A DNA stretch of 64,000 bases from Jiangella alba. GTDB lineage: Bacteria; Actinomycetota; Actinomycetes; Jiangellales; Jiangellaceae. Below, one piece after another: positions 24,201 through 32,529 of this stretch. Numbering within the stretch: the stretch's first letter is position 1; every line of letters begins with the position of its first letter. Position numbers and translations under genes: made by a program. The notes below the pieces were generated by a model. That model searched no databases, was not told the DNA's origin, and saw only the letters and a list, made by a program, of their open reading frames with translations. The stretch spans positions 2,170,001-2,234,000 of the forward strand of contig NZ_FNUC01000004.1 in NCBI RefSeq assembly GCF_900106035.1, read 5' to 3'.

Positions 24201-24206
24201 CCCCCC
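24201..24206 (-). promoter_or_regulatory. G-run leader of the GH25 gene
   Basis: Six G on the minus strand, eight bases before ATG 24192. If the upstream ATG (24213) is used instead, the run is coding, so this is the weakest member of the G-run set. Confidence 0.3.
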
Positions 24207-24261
24207 GATCCATGCCCTTCGTCCGCCACCTTAACGGTCTGAACGGACGTATCGTCAGCAC

Positions 24262-25047
24262 ATGGCGCCGGACGTCTGGGCCGAGGGCGACGCCTACGAG
24301 GCGTACGTCGGCCGGTGGAGCCGCCGGGTCGCCGCCGCGTTCGTGCCCTGGCTCGACGTCCCCGGCGGCGCGCGGTGGCTCGACGTCGGCTGCGGCACTG
24401 GCGCGCTGACCGAGGCCGTACTGACGCTGGCCGCGCCCGCCTCCGTCGTCGGCGTCGACCCGTCCGCCGGGTTCCTCGGCACCGCCCGCGAACGGGTGCC
24501 GGCCGCCACGTTCGAGGTCGGCGACGCGACGGCGCTGCCGGTCGCCGACGGCGCCGCCGATGCCGTGATCAGCGGGCTGGTGCTGAACTTCGTCCCCGAC
24601 GCGCCCGCGGCCGCGGCGGAGTTCGTCCGGGCGGCCGCGCCGGGCGCCGTCGTGGCGGCGTACGTGTGGGACTACGCCGACGGGATGCAGCTCATGCGGC
24701 ACTTCTGGGCGGCCGCCGCCGACGTCGACCCCGACGGCGCCGGTCTGGACGAGGGCGTCCGGTTCCCGCTGTGCCGGCCGGAGCCGCTGGTCCACCTGTG
24801 GCTGGCGGCCGGCCTGGCCGACGTCGACGTCCGGTCCATCGAGATCCCGACGGCGTTCGCGTCGTTCGACGACTACTGGCGCCCGTTCCTCGGCGGGCAG
24901 GGCGCCGCCCCCGGCTACCTGGCCACCCTGCCGCCGTCACGGCAGGACGCGATCCGCGACGCGGTGCGGGCGCGGCTGCCGGTGGCCGCCGACGGCTCGA
25001 TCGCGCTGACGGCGCGCGCCTGGGCGGTCCGCGGCGTGCGACGCTGA
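24262..25047 (+). CDS. Class I SAM-dependent methyltransferase
   Basis: A 261-residue cytoplasmic methyltransferase with motif I WLDVGCGTGALTEAV, motif II-like VVGVDPSAGFL and motif III region GDATALPVADGAADAVISGLVLNFV, a Methyltransf_11-type layout. The N-terminus WAEGDAYEAYVGRWSR is common in UbiE-like enzymes of actinobacteria. The substrate is unknown. The VOC gene follows 10 bases downstream on the same strand, so the two probably form a small operon. Confidence 0.88.
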   Translation: MAPDVWAEGDAYEAYVGRWSRRVAAAFVPWLDVPGGARWLDVGCGTGALTEAVLTLAAPASVVGVDPSAGFLGTARERVPAATFEVGDATALPVADGAADAVISGLVLNFVPDAPAAAAEFVRAAAPGAVVAAYVWDYADGMQLMRHFWAAAADVDPDGAGLDEGVRFPLCRPEPLVHLWLAAGLADVDVRSIEIPTAFASFDDYWRPFLGGQGAAPGYLATLPPSRQDAIRDAVRARLPVAADGSIALTARAWAVRGVRR

Positions 25048-25057
25048 CGGAGGACAC

Positions 25058-25462
25058 ATGCGGGTGGTCGGTGGGTACGCGGTCGTCGTGACGGACCGGC
25101 TGCGCGAATGCCGCGACTTCTACGCCGGCCGGCTCGGCTTCGCCGTCGTGTTCGAGGCCGACTGGTTCGTGCTGCTGGACGCCGGTGGCGTGGCGGTCGC
25201 GTTCATGCGTCCGGAGCACCCGTCGGCTCCGCCGTCACCCGGCCCGCACGCGGGCGACGGTGCGTTCCTCACCGTCCAGGTGGCCGACGCCGCGGCCGAG
25301 TACGAGACGCTGCGGGCCGGCGGTGCCCGGTTCGCGCTGCCGCTCACCGACGAGCCGTGGGGGCAACGCCGCTTCGGCCTGGTCGACCCGGCCGGGCAGT
25401 GGGTGGACGTCGTGGAGCAGACCGAGCCCGAGCCCGGCTGGTGGGATCCGTACCTGGCCTAG
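25058..25462 (+). CDS. VOC (glyoxalase/bleomycin resistance) family protein
   Basis: A 134-residue single-unit vicinal oxygen chelate protein. The two beta-alpha-beta-beta-beta halves are visible: YAVVVTDRLRECRDFYAGRLGFAVVFEADWFVLL and FLTVQVADAAAEYETLRAGGARF, ending EPWGQRRFGLVDPAGQWVDVVEQ, the usual C-terminal metal-ligand strand. Members bind or detoxify small molecules; which one here is unknown. It follows the methyltransferase gene closely. Confidence 0.88.
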   Translation: MRVVGGYAVVVTDRLRECRDFYAGRLGFAVVFEADWFVLLDAGGVAVAFMRPEHPSAPPSPGPHAGDGAFLTVQVADAAAEYETLRAGGARFALPLTDEPWGQRRFGLVDPAGQWVDVVEQTEPEPGWWDPYLA

Positions 25463-25572
25463 CACGGTTCAGGGCGTCCGCCGCGAGTGTCGGCGCCCGC
25501 CCGTAGGGTGGGAGGCCCTCCCGGCCGGGCGGGGTCCGGCGTCGCTCAGCGCGACAGCGCGACAGCGCGTGC

Positions 25573-25896
25573 TCAGCGCGACAGCGCGTCGTCCAGTTCC
25601 TTCAGCAGCCGGGCCTTCGGCCGCGCCCCGACCAGCGCCTGCACCGGCTCGCCGTCGACGAAGAGCATGAGGGTGGGCAGGGACATGACGCGGTAGCGTG
25701 CGCCGATCTCGGGGTGCTCGTCGTTGTTGATCTTGCGGATGGCGATGGTGCCCTCGAGCTCGCCGGCCAGTTGGTCCAGCATCGGGGCGATCATGTGGCA
25801 CGGCGGGCACCACTCGGCCCAGAAGTCGACCAGCACGGGGAGGTCGCTGCGCAGCACCTCGTGGTCGAACGTCTCGGTGGTGACGGTGAGCGTCAT
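25573..25896 (-). CDS. Thioredoxin
   Basis: A 107-residue thioredoxin with the active site WCPPCHM (CPPC, not the common CGPC) in FWAEWCPPCHMIAPML and the cis-Pro loop VMSLPTLMLF. The CPPC form shifts redox properties relative to classic thioredoxin. ATG 25896 overlaps the stop of the MerR gene (ATGA), so this thioredoxin is translated from the regulator's message and is probably induced with it. The last codons are duplicated just downstream (GCTCAGCGCGACAGCGCG at about 25544 and 25571). Confidence 0.92.
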   Translation of the reverse strand: MTLTVTTETFDHEVLRSDLPVLVDFWAEWCPPCHMIAPMLDQLAGELEGTIAIRKINNDEHPEIGARYRVMSLPTLMLFVDGEPVQALVGARPKARLLKELDDALSR

Positions 25897-26264
25897 GCGT
25901 GGTCTCCCTGGTGCCGTGCCTGGGCGTCGTCGAGCTTGGCCTGGATGCCGGCGCGGATCGTCGTCAGGCGGTCGAGGTAGCCGTCGACCTCGGCGAGCTT
26001 GCGCCGGTACGTCTCGATGGAGTCCGCGCAGGAGTCGCCGGAGGCGTGCCCGGAGCGCAGGCACTCGACGAACGGGCGGGTGTCGTCGAGGCTGAAGCCG
26101 ATGTCCTGCAGCGTCTGGATCTCGGTGACCAGCCGCAGGTCGTCCTCGTCGTACTCGCGGTAGCCGTTGGGCGCTCGCTGCGCCATCAGCAGGCCCTGTG
26201 ACTCGTAGAACCGCAGCGCCCGGGTGGTGGTGCCGGCGCGTTGCGCGAGGTCGCCGATTCGCAT
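25893..26264 (-). CDS. MerR family transcriptional regulator
   Basis: A 123-residue regulator with the N-terminal winged HTH MRIGDLAQRAGTTTRALRFYESQGLL. The effector end contains a Cys pair, ECLRSGHASGDSC, which might sense thiol state or metal. It is followed by thioredoxin with a 4-base overlap. A perfect 20-bp palindrome lies 15 bases upstream. Control of its own thioredoxin operon in thiol stress is inferred; a metal-sensing role is possible. Confidence 0.9.
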   Translation of the reverse strand: MRIGDLAQRAGTTTRALRFYESQGLLMAQRAPNGYREYDEDDLRLVTEIQTLQDIGFSLDDTRPFVECLRSGHASGDSCADSIETYRRKLAEVDGYLDRLTTIRAGIQAKLDDAQARHQGDHA

Positions 26265-26278
26265 GCCTCGACGGTAAT

Positions 26279-26298
26279 CCTTGACGCGCGCGTCAAGG
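26279..26298. promoter_or_regulatory. Perfect 20-bp palindrome, MerR operator
   Basis: CCTTGACGCGCGCGTCAAGG is fully self-complementary and resembles MerR-family sites with TTGAC half sites. It lies 15 bases before the merR start and contains the stop codon of the upstream ROK gene (26293-26295), so the operator is embedded in the end of a coding region. TTGACG on the minus strand can serve as the -35 box. Confidence 0.75.
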
Positions 26299-27510
26299 CA
26301 AGGGGTGCTCGGCCGCCGCCGTCGTGTAGACGTCCAGCAGACGCCGCTCGGCGTCGGCGAGGGCGAGCCGGACGGCGCCGAGGGCGACCGCGTCGTCACC
26401 GAGCCGGGACAGCTCCAGCCGGGGCTCCACCAGCGCGCGCCGGCTCAGGTGCCGTCGCAGCCCGGCCAGGATGACGTCGCCGGCCAGCGTGATGCTGCCG
26501 CCGATCACGACCAGCGCGGGGTCGATGGCGGAGACGAACGAGGCGAGGCCGCGGGCCAGCCGGGCGCAGGCTTCGTCGACGGCCTGCAGTGCTCGCGGAT
26601 CACCGGCGGCCGCGGCGACGAGGACGGCGGCGGAGTCGGGGCTCTCGTCGCCGAGGCTGTGCGCGCGGCGCAGGATCGACGCGGTCCCGACGGCGGACTC
26701 CAGCGGGCCGAGCCCGTCGGCCTGCGTCCCCTGGGGCTCCTCCTCGAGCTCGAGGAACCCGATCTCGCCGGCCGCCCCGTGCGCACCGCGATGCAGCTGA
26801 CCGTCGACCAGCACGGCCGCGCCGATGCGGGCGCCCCACTGGACGAGGATCAGGTTCTCGGCGTCGCTGCCGCTGCCGTTCCACCGCTCGGCCATGACCG
26901 CGAGGTTGACGTCGTTCTCGACTCGCACGGGGCAGTCGAGACGCTGCCGGATCAGGCTGCCGAGCTCCAGCGAGCTCCATCCGGGCACGGACGGCGCCTG
27001 CACGACGGCGCCGCGTTGGTCGTCGACGATGCCGGGCGTGCCGATGCCCACCGCCGCGATGTCCGGCAGCGCCACCGGCACGGCGGCGAGCGCTTGGCGC
27101 ATCGTCGTCTCGACCTGGTCGAGCAGCTCCGCGTGGGTGCGTGCCGCGGTGACGTCGTGGCGCGCGTGCGCGACGACGGTCCCGCTGAGGTCGGCGACGG
27201 CGCAGTAGACCTTGTGTGGTCCGACGTCGATGCCGAGGACGTGCCTGGCGTCGGCGCGGAACCTGAGCACGCGCGCGGGTCGCCCCATGCGCGGCGCATC
27301 GATCTCGGGCGCTTCGGTCTCCTCGACCCAGCCGTCGGCCATCAGCGTCGACACCGCCGCCGTGACCGTCGGACGGGACAGGCCGGTCGCCCGGACGAGT
27401 TCGGTGACGCGGGCGGTGCCCGCGGCGCGGATGGCGCCGAGGACCGCCGCGCAGTTCATGAGACGTAGGACCTGTGGGCCGCTTCCATGTCCGGTTTGCG
27501 TCACTGCCAC
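26293..27510 (-). CDS. ROK family transcriptional repressor (NagC/XylR type)
   Basis: A 405-residue repressor. Residues 15-80 form a winged HTH (TARVTELVRATGLSRPTVTAAVSTLMADGWV). The rest is a sugar-kinase-like ROK domain with VLGIDVGPHKVYCAVADLSG and GGSITLAGD. The zinc-binding cysteine cluster of ROK kinases is not evident, as in some regulator-only forms. It is divergent from the secreted dehydrogenase/transport operon at 27.9-37.7 kb and is its likely repressor, relieved by a sugar or sugar derivative. GTG 27510 is used; GTG 27504 is an alternative. Confidence 0.9.
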   Translation of the reverse strand: MAVTQTGHGSGPQVLRLMNCAAVLGAIRAAGTARVTELVRATGLSRPTVTAAVSTLMADGWVEETEAPEIDAPRMGRPARVLRFRADARHVLGIDVGPHKVYCAVADLSGTVVAHARHDVTAARTHAELLDQVETTMRQALAAVPVALPDIAAVGIGTPGIVDDQRGAVVQAPSVPGWSSLELGSLIRQRLDCPVRVENDVNLAVMAERWNGSGSDAENLILVQWGARIGAAVLVDGQLHRGAHGAAGEIGFLELEEEPQGTQADGLGPLESAVGTASILRRAHSLGDESPDSAAVLVAAAAGDPRALQAVDEACARLARGLASFVSAIDPALVVIGGSITLAGDVILAGLRRHLSRRALVEPRLELSRLGDDAVALGAVRLALADAERRLLDVYTTAAAEHPLP

Positions 27511-27895
27511 CCCTTGACACCGCCGTGCCGTACCAACATAGTGATCTTACGCTACATAGTGAGGAAGGCTTCCTTACTAAGTCTAGGCACGGTCCAACGC
27601 GAGCCACCAGGCCTGCGGCGGGGCGGCCAGCGACAGCGCGGCGCGACTCCGGAGACGCGCGGCGCTCCGTCGGCTCGGACACACCCCGGCCACGCCTGCT
27701 TTCTCGCCCGACGAGCACACCCGTTGCGTAACCGACCGGCATCGGTGCCAGCGGTCGACCGCCCATGGTCCGGATGCGAACCGCGGAGTCCGGATCACGG
27801 GGAACAGCACGCCTTCCTTCGGGAAGTCATGACGGCGACCAGCGATCAACACGGCGCTATTTCACATCGACCGGTACCCCGCCCGGGAGGATGCC
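27511..27895. other. Divergent regulatory region between the ROK gene and the sugar operon
   Basis: A 385-base region without genes. The ROK-proximal part is AT-rich and carries direct repeats and a palindrome (27536-27578). The middle 200 bases are GC-rich with no gene-like frame. Near the operon, CTTCC-TTCG-GGAAG (27813-27826) would form a stable UUCG tetraloop hairpin in the leader, and the operon's ribosome binding site GGGAGG is at 27885-27890. Confidence 0.6.
27536..27578. promoter_or_regulatory. Probable ROK operators: direct repeats and 21-bp palindrome
   Basis: ACATAGTG occurs at 27536-27543 and 27554-27561, exactly 18 bases apart. The second copy runs into AGTGAGGAAG-G-CTTCCTTACT (27558-27578), a 21-base palindrome with 9 of 10 arm bases paired. 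These AT-rich elements stand out in a GC-rich region and lie 26-68 bases upstream of the ROK start, where autoregulation and control of the divergent operon could both occur. Confidence 0.65.
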
Positions 27896-30800
27896 ATGTT
27901 GGGCAAGCGATCCGCTTCGTTACTACTGTTCCTGGCTCTGTTGATGTCAGTCATGGTCAGTGCCCCGGCCGCCGCGCAGCCGGCCGGGGCTGCCGAGAAC
28001 CCCGACGCGACGTTCGCGGAGCTGTCGGCGGCCGACCAGTTCGAGAAGGTGCTGGTGGCACCCGGCATCAACCAGCCGATGAACATGGACATCGCCGACG
28101 ACGGCCGGGTCTACATGACCAGCCGCGACGGCGTCATCCGCGTGTATGACCCGGACATGGGGCACGCGATGGTGGTGGGTGAGCTGGACGTCTTCGACGA
28201 CCACCCGCTGCCGCAGAACCCCGACTTCGAGGGGTCGAAGAACCAGGAGGGCGGCCTGCTGGGCCTGGCCCTGGACCCGGACTACGCGACGAACGGCTGG
28301 ATGTACGTGTACTACACCAGCCGCGCCGAGAACGCGCACTACCTGTCCCGGTTCCACGTCGAGGGCGACCAGCTCGACGTGGCCTCCGAGATCGTCATGC
28401 TCAAGGTGCCGTACAACAAGACGAACTGCTGCCACGTCGCCGGTGACGTCGACTTCGACTCGGCCGGCAACCTGTACCTGAGCACCGGCGACGAGTCGCC
28501 GCCGGACCTCAACCAGCAGTACTCGCCGCTCGACAGCCGCCCGACGCACTGGTACAACGACGACCGCCGGACCTCCGGCAACACGAACGACCTGCGCGGC
28601 AAGGTCCTGCGCATCACGCCGCAGGACGACGGCACGTACACCATCCCGGACGGGAACCTGTTCACCGGCGAGGAGGACGGCGGCGACAAGACCCGGGCGG
28701 AGATCTTCGCGATGGGCTTCCGCAACCCGTTCCGCATCTCGCTCGACCCCGCGACCGACCGGCTGCACATCGGCAACTACGGGCCGGACCGGCTGGGCGA
28801 GTGGACCGAGCGCGGCCCGTGGGGCTTCGACCAGTACATGGCGACGTCCGAGGCGGCCAACTTCGGCTACCCGTTCTGCATCGGGAACAACTACCCGTAC
28901 CGGCCGTGGGACTACGCGACCAACCAGCCGCTGGGCGACTTCTACGACTGTGAGAACGGCCCGGTCAACGACTCGCCGAACAACACCGGGCTGGACCAGC
29001 TCCCGCCGGTGACGCCGGCGACGATCTACTACCCGCGCAGCTGGGCGGGCTGGCCCGAGTCGTGGGCCGGCTGGCCGGCGCAGGAGATCAACCCGATCCC
29101 GGAGCCGTTCCTCAACATGGGCTCCGGCGCGGGCGGGCCGATGTCCGGTCCGGTCTACCGCTACGACGCGGCGCTGCAGTCGGACACCAAGTTCCCCGAG
29201 CACTACGACGGGCGCTGGTTCCTGCTCGACTTCCACCGCGGCCACGTGAAGACGGTCTCGCTGGACGCGAACGAACAGGTCGAGGCGATCGACGACTTCA
29301 TGCCCGGCCAGACCTGGTCCGGCCTGATGGACGGCGAGTTCGGCCCGGACGGTTCGCTGTACGTGCTGGAGGGCGGTGCGTTCGGCAACAGCCCGAACGC
29401 CGGCCTGTACCGGGTCGACTACGTGCCCGACACCGGGCCCGGGCAGTGCGTGACCGACGACTTCGCCGGGACCGAACTGGACCGCGAGGCGTGGCCGACG
29501 ATCGTGCGTGAGAACGCGGCCGGCTACCGGCAGACCGACGGCGCGCTCGAGATCGACATGCTGCAGGGCGACATGATCAGCAACCACCTGAGCGGCAACA
29601 TCAACACCACCGCGCAGAACATGATCATGACTCCGGTGCCCGAGGGGCGCTGGGAGGCCACGGTCACCGTCGACCTGCCGGCGGAGTCGGTCAGTCATGA
29701 CCAGGCCGGGTTCATCATCTACTCCGACGACCAGAACTTCACCAAGGCGGCCTACTTCCCGCCCTACGGCACCGCGGTCAACGGCCGGATGGAGTACCTC
29801 TTCCACCAGAACGGGGAGATCCGCTATCAAGGCGGGGTCGACAACCCGACCATCACCGATGCGCCGCGGACGCTGCAGCTCCGGCTCAGCGGTGACGGTG
29901 AGAACGTGCGGGCCGCCTACTCCCGCGACGGCGTGACCTGGGTCAACGTCGGGCGACCGGCGCCGATCTCGCAGTACGAGGCGCCCCAGTTCGGCTTCTT
30001 CGCCGCCCACGGCCCGAACGAGATCACGACGCCGCTGACCGCGACGTTCTCCGACTACTCGCTGTGCGTCCCGGACGAGCCCGCCTGCGCCGCGCCGCAG
30101 CCCGACGAGGGCTACCGGTCGCTGTGGGACGGCGCCACGCTGACCGGCTGGAACCAGTCCGGTCCCGGCGGGTTCGAGATCGTCCCGGACGGGGAGCGGG
30201 CCGGCTCGTGCGCCCTGGAGTCGATCGGTGACCCCGCCGGCCTGGGGATGCTCTGGCACGAGGAGGAGTTCGAGTCGTACCGGCTGCACGTGGACTTCAA
30301 GGCCGTGGCCGTGGACGACAACTCCGGTGTGTTCTTCGGGTTCCCCGACCCCGGTGACGACCCGTTCGTCGCGGTGCGTCAGGGCTACGAGATCCAGATC
30401 GACGACACCGGTGGCTCGCCGGGCGCCGCGGACAGGTCCAAGACCGGTTCGATCTACACGTTCCAGGCGCCGACGTCGTTCCCGACGGTCGCCGGCCAGT
30501 GGAACGAGATGGAGATCGAGGTCGAGGACCCGATGGTCCGGGTCTGGATCAACGACGTGCTGGTCAACGAGTACGAGAACCCGGAGGGCTCCGGGCGCGA
30601 CCTCGCCTCCGGCTTCGTCGGCATCCAGAACAACCGCGTGTCGGACAACGTGTTCTTCCGCGACATCTGGATCAAGGAGCTCGGCGACACCCAGTGCCCC
30701 GAGCCGCAGACGCCGCCGGCGGGCTTCGTGCCGCTGTACGACGGCGAGACGCTTGAGGGCTGGACCATGGCCGGCCCGGGCGGTTTCGAGATCGACGAGT

Positions 30801-32434
30801 GCGGGCTGCTCGAGCCGTACGGCGGCATGGGCCTGCTCTGGTACGACCAGCAGACGTTCAAGGACTACGTCATGCGGGTCGACTTCCGGGTCCAGGCGCC
30901 GGACGACAACTCCGGCGTGTTCGTCCGGTTCCCCGACCCGCAGGGCGACGCGGGCCGGCCGGTGAACGAGGGCCACGAGGTGCAGATCTACGACGCCACC
31001 ACCAACCCGATGACCCGGACCGGGGCGATCTACAACTTCGCACCGGCCGAGCCACTGGCCACGAAACCCATCGGTGAGTGGAACACGATGGAGATCGAGG
31101 TGATCGGCCAGGAGTACCGCGTCACGCTCAACGGCGTCGAGGTCACCACGTTCACCGGCGACGGCACCCGTCCCCTGGAGGGTTACGTCGGGCTGCAGAA
31201 CCACTCGTCGGGCCAGGCGGCCGGTGAGAGCGTCGAGTTCCGCAACGTCTGGATCAAGGAGGTCCAGGACGAGCTCACGGTGGACGCCGCGCTGACGCCG
31301 CCCGAGCCCGACGGCGCCAACGGCTGGTACGTCTCGCCGGTCACGCTCGGCCTCGAGTCCAACAACGCGGACGCGGAGCTGTTCTGGCGGCCGCGGACGG
31401 ACGAGACGGAATGGCGCACCTGGACCGAGCCGGTGCTGTTCGACACCGACGGTGTCTACAACATCGACTACAAGGCGGCGGTCCCCGGCAGCGGCGGAGA
31501 GCCGGTCGAGAAGGAGATCCTCGTCGGCTCGGGCGGTTTCGGGTTCAGCGAGACCGACTTCAGCGTGGCGCAGGGCGACACCGTCAAATTCCAGTACGTC
31601 CCCGGCTACGCACACGACGTCGTGATCGCCGACGCGAACGGCCAGGTGCTGGCGTCGCGTCCGCTCGGCGACGACTGGGAGGACGACCCGTTCTTCTTCG
31701 ACGCCGCCGAGGTGGGCACGTACTACGTCTACTGCACGCCGCACTCGAACCGGCCCAACCCGGGCGATCCCACGACGTGGGCCGGGATGGTGGCGAAGTT
31801 CGAGGTGACGCCGTCCACCGGTCAGCCCCCGGTCGAGACCGGGATCGAGGAGATCGAGTTCCTCATCGACCAGACGGCGCCCACCACCACGGCATCGCTG
31901 GCCGGTGAGCAGGCCGGCGACGTCTACACCGGTCCGGTGACGGTGACCCTCGGCGCGCAGGACGCCACGTCCGGTGTCGCCGGGACGCAGTACCGGATGG
32001 CGGGCACGGAGGAGCCGGTGGCCTACACCGAGCCGATCACCGTCACCGAGCCCGGCGACCACGTCGTCGAGTTCCGGTCGACGGACGTGGCCGGTCACAC
32101 CGAGGAGTGGCAGACGGCCGCGTTCACTATCGGCGACGGCGACCCGGGCACGTGCCCGGAGCCGGACCCGCGGGAGACCGTCATGATCGGCGACCTCGAC
32201 AGCGGCGTGACCAACTACGCCCTTGACGACGGGTGCACGGTCAACGACCTCATCCTCGACGACGACGAATGGGCCGGCCACGGCGCGTTCGTGCGGCACG
32301 TCGGGGACGTGACCAGCCAGCTGGTGGCCGACGGCGTGCTCACCGCCAGGGAGCGCAGCGCCATCGTCAACACCGCCGCCCGCAGCGACATCGGACGCCC
32401 GGCATCCCACCGGATGTCGTGGTCCATGTCCTGA
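27896..32434 (+). CDS. Secreted multidomain protein: PQQ-type sugar dehydrogenase, two DUF1080 domains, cupredoxin, Ig-like domain
   Basis: A 1512-residue exported protein with a signal peptide (cleavage about Ala27). Residues about 45-510 form a glucose/sorbosone dehydrogenase beta-propeller (GGLLGLALDPDYATNGWMYVYY; the likely catalytic His in NCCHVAGDVDFD). Residues about 516-715 resemble a DUF1349 jelly roll. Two DUF1080 (3-keto-disaccharide hydrolase-like) domains span about 736-930 and 941-1117, each with LWDG/LYDG...GW and DDNSGVF. A plastocyanin-like domain (about 1206-1305) has candidate copper ligands His1240, Cys1280, His1283 and Met1298. An Ig-like domain and a short C-terminal region follow. 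It heads the ABC-transporter operon and is divergent from ROK. Oxidation plus cleavage of a glycoside outside the cell is inferred. Confidence 0.88.
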   Translation: MLGKRSASLLLFLALLMSVMVSAPAAAQPAGAAENPDATFAELSAADQFEKVLVAPGINQPMNMDIADDGRVYMTSRDGVIRVYDPDMGHAMVVGELDVFDDHPLPQNPDFEGSKNQEGGLLGLALDPDYATNGWMYVYYTSRAENAHYLSRFHVEGDQLDVASEIVMLKVPYNKTNCCHVAGDVDFDSAGNLYLSTGDESPPDLNQQYSPLDSRPTHWYNDDRRTSGNTNDLRGKVLRITPQDDGTYTIPDGNLFTGEEDGGDKTRAEIFAMGFRNPFRISLDPATDRLHIGNYGPDRLGEWTERGPWGFDQYMATSEAANFGYPFCIGNNYPYRPWDYATNQPLGDFYDCENGPVNDSPNNTGLDQLPPVTPATIYYPRSWAGWPESWAGWPAQEINPIPEPFLNMGSGAGGPMSGPVYRYDAALQSDTKFPEHYDGRWFLLDFHRGHVKTVSLDANEQVEAIDDFMPGQTWSGLMDGEFGPDGSLYVLEGGAFGNSPNAGLYRVDYVPDTGPGQCVTDDFAGTELDREAWPTIVRENAAGYRQTDGALEIDMLQGDMISNHLSGNINTTAQNMIMTPVPEGRWEATVTVDLPAESVSHDQAGFIIYSDDQNFTKAAYFPPYGTAVNGRMEYLFHQNGEIRYQGGVDNPTITDAPRTLQLRLSGDGENVRAAYSRDGVTWVNVGRPAPISQYEAPQFGFFAAHGPNEITTPLTATFSDYSLCVPDEPACAAPQPDEGYRSLWDGATLTGWNQSGPGGFEIVPDGERAGSCALESIGDPAGLGMLWHEEEFESYRLHVDFKAVAVDDNSGVFFGFPDPGDDPFVAVRQGYEIQIDDTGGSPGAADRSKTGSIYTFQAPTSFPTVAGQWNEMEIEVEDPMVRVWINDVLVNEYENPEGSGRDLASGFVGIQNNRVSDNVFFRDIWIKELGDTQCPEPQTPPAGFVPLYDGETLEGWTMAGPGGFEIDECGLLEPYGGMGLLWYDQQTFKDYVMRVDFRVQAPDDNSGVFVRFPDPQGDAGRPVNEGHEVQIYDATTNPMTRTGAIYNFAPAEPLATKPIGEWNTMEIEVIGQEYRVTLNGVEVTTFTGDGTRPLEGYVGLQNHSSGQAAGESVEFRNVWIKEVQDELTVDAALTPPEPDGANGWYVSPVTLGLESNNADAELFWRPRTDETEWRTWTEPVLFDTDGVYNIDYKAAVPGSGGEPVEKEILVGSGGFGFSETDFSVAQGDTVKFQYVPGYAHDVVIADANGQVLASRPLGDDWEDDPFFFDAAEVGTYYVYCTPHSNRPNPGDPTTWAGMVAKFEVTPSTGQPPVETGIEEIEFLIDQTAPTTTASLAGEQAGDVYTGPVTVTLGAQDATSGVAGTQYRMAGTEEPVAYTEPITVTEPGDHVVEFRSTDVAGHTEEWQTAAFTIGDGDPGTCPEPDPRETVMIGDLDSGVTNYALDDGCTVNDLILDDDEWAGHGAFVRHVGDVTSQLVADGVLTARERSAIVNTAARSDIGRPASHRMSWSMS

Positions 32435-32452
32435 CGCTCGCTGACAGCCGAC

Positions 32453-32491
32453 GTCCGGCGCCGGCCCGCCACCCGCGGGCCGGCGCCGGAC
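32453..32491 (+). terminator. Perfect 17-bp hairpin between the secreted enzyme and the binding-protein gene
   Basis: GTCCGGCGCCGGCCCGC (32453-32469) pairs with all 17 bases of GCGGGCCGGCGCCGGAC (32475-32491) around a CACCC loop. No T-run follows. It probably sets relative mRNA levels by protecting the upstream message or stalling transcription before the transport genes. Confidence 0.8.
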
Positions 32492-32529
32492 CAGGACCCC
32501 TCAACCCCTCGAACCACACGGGAGATCTC

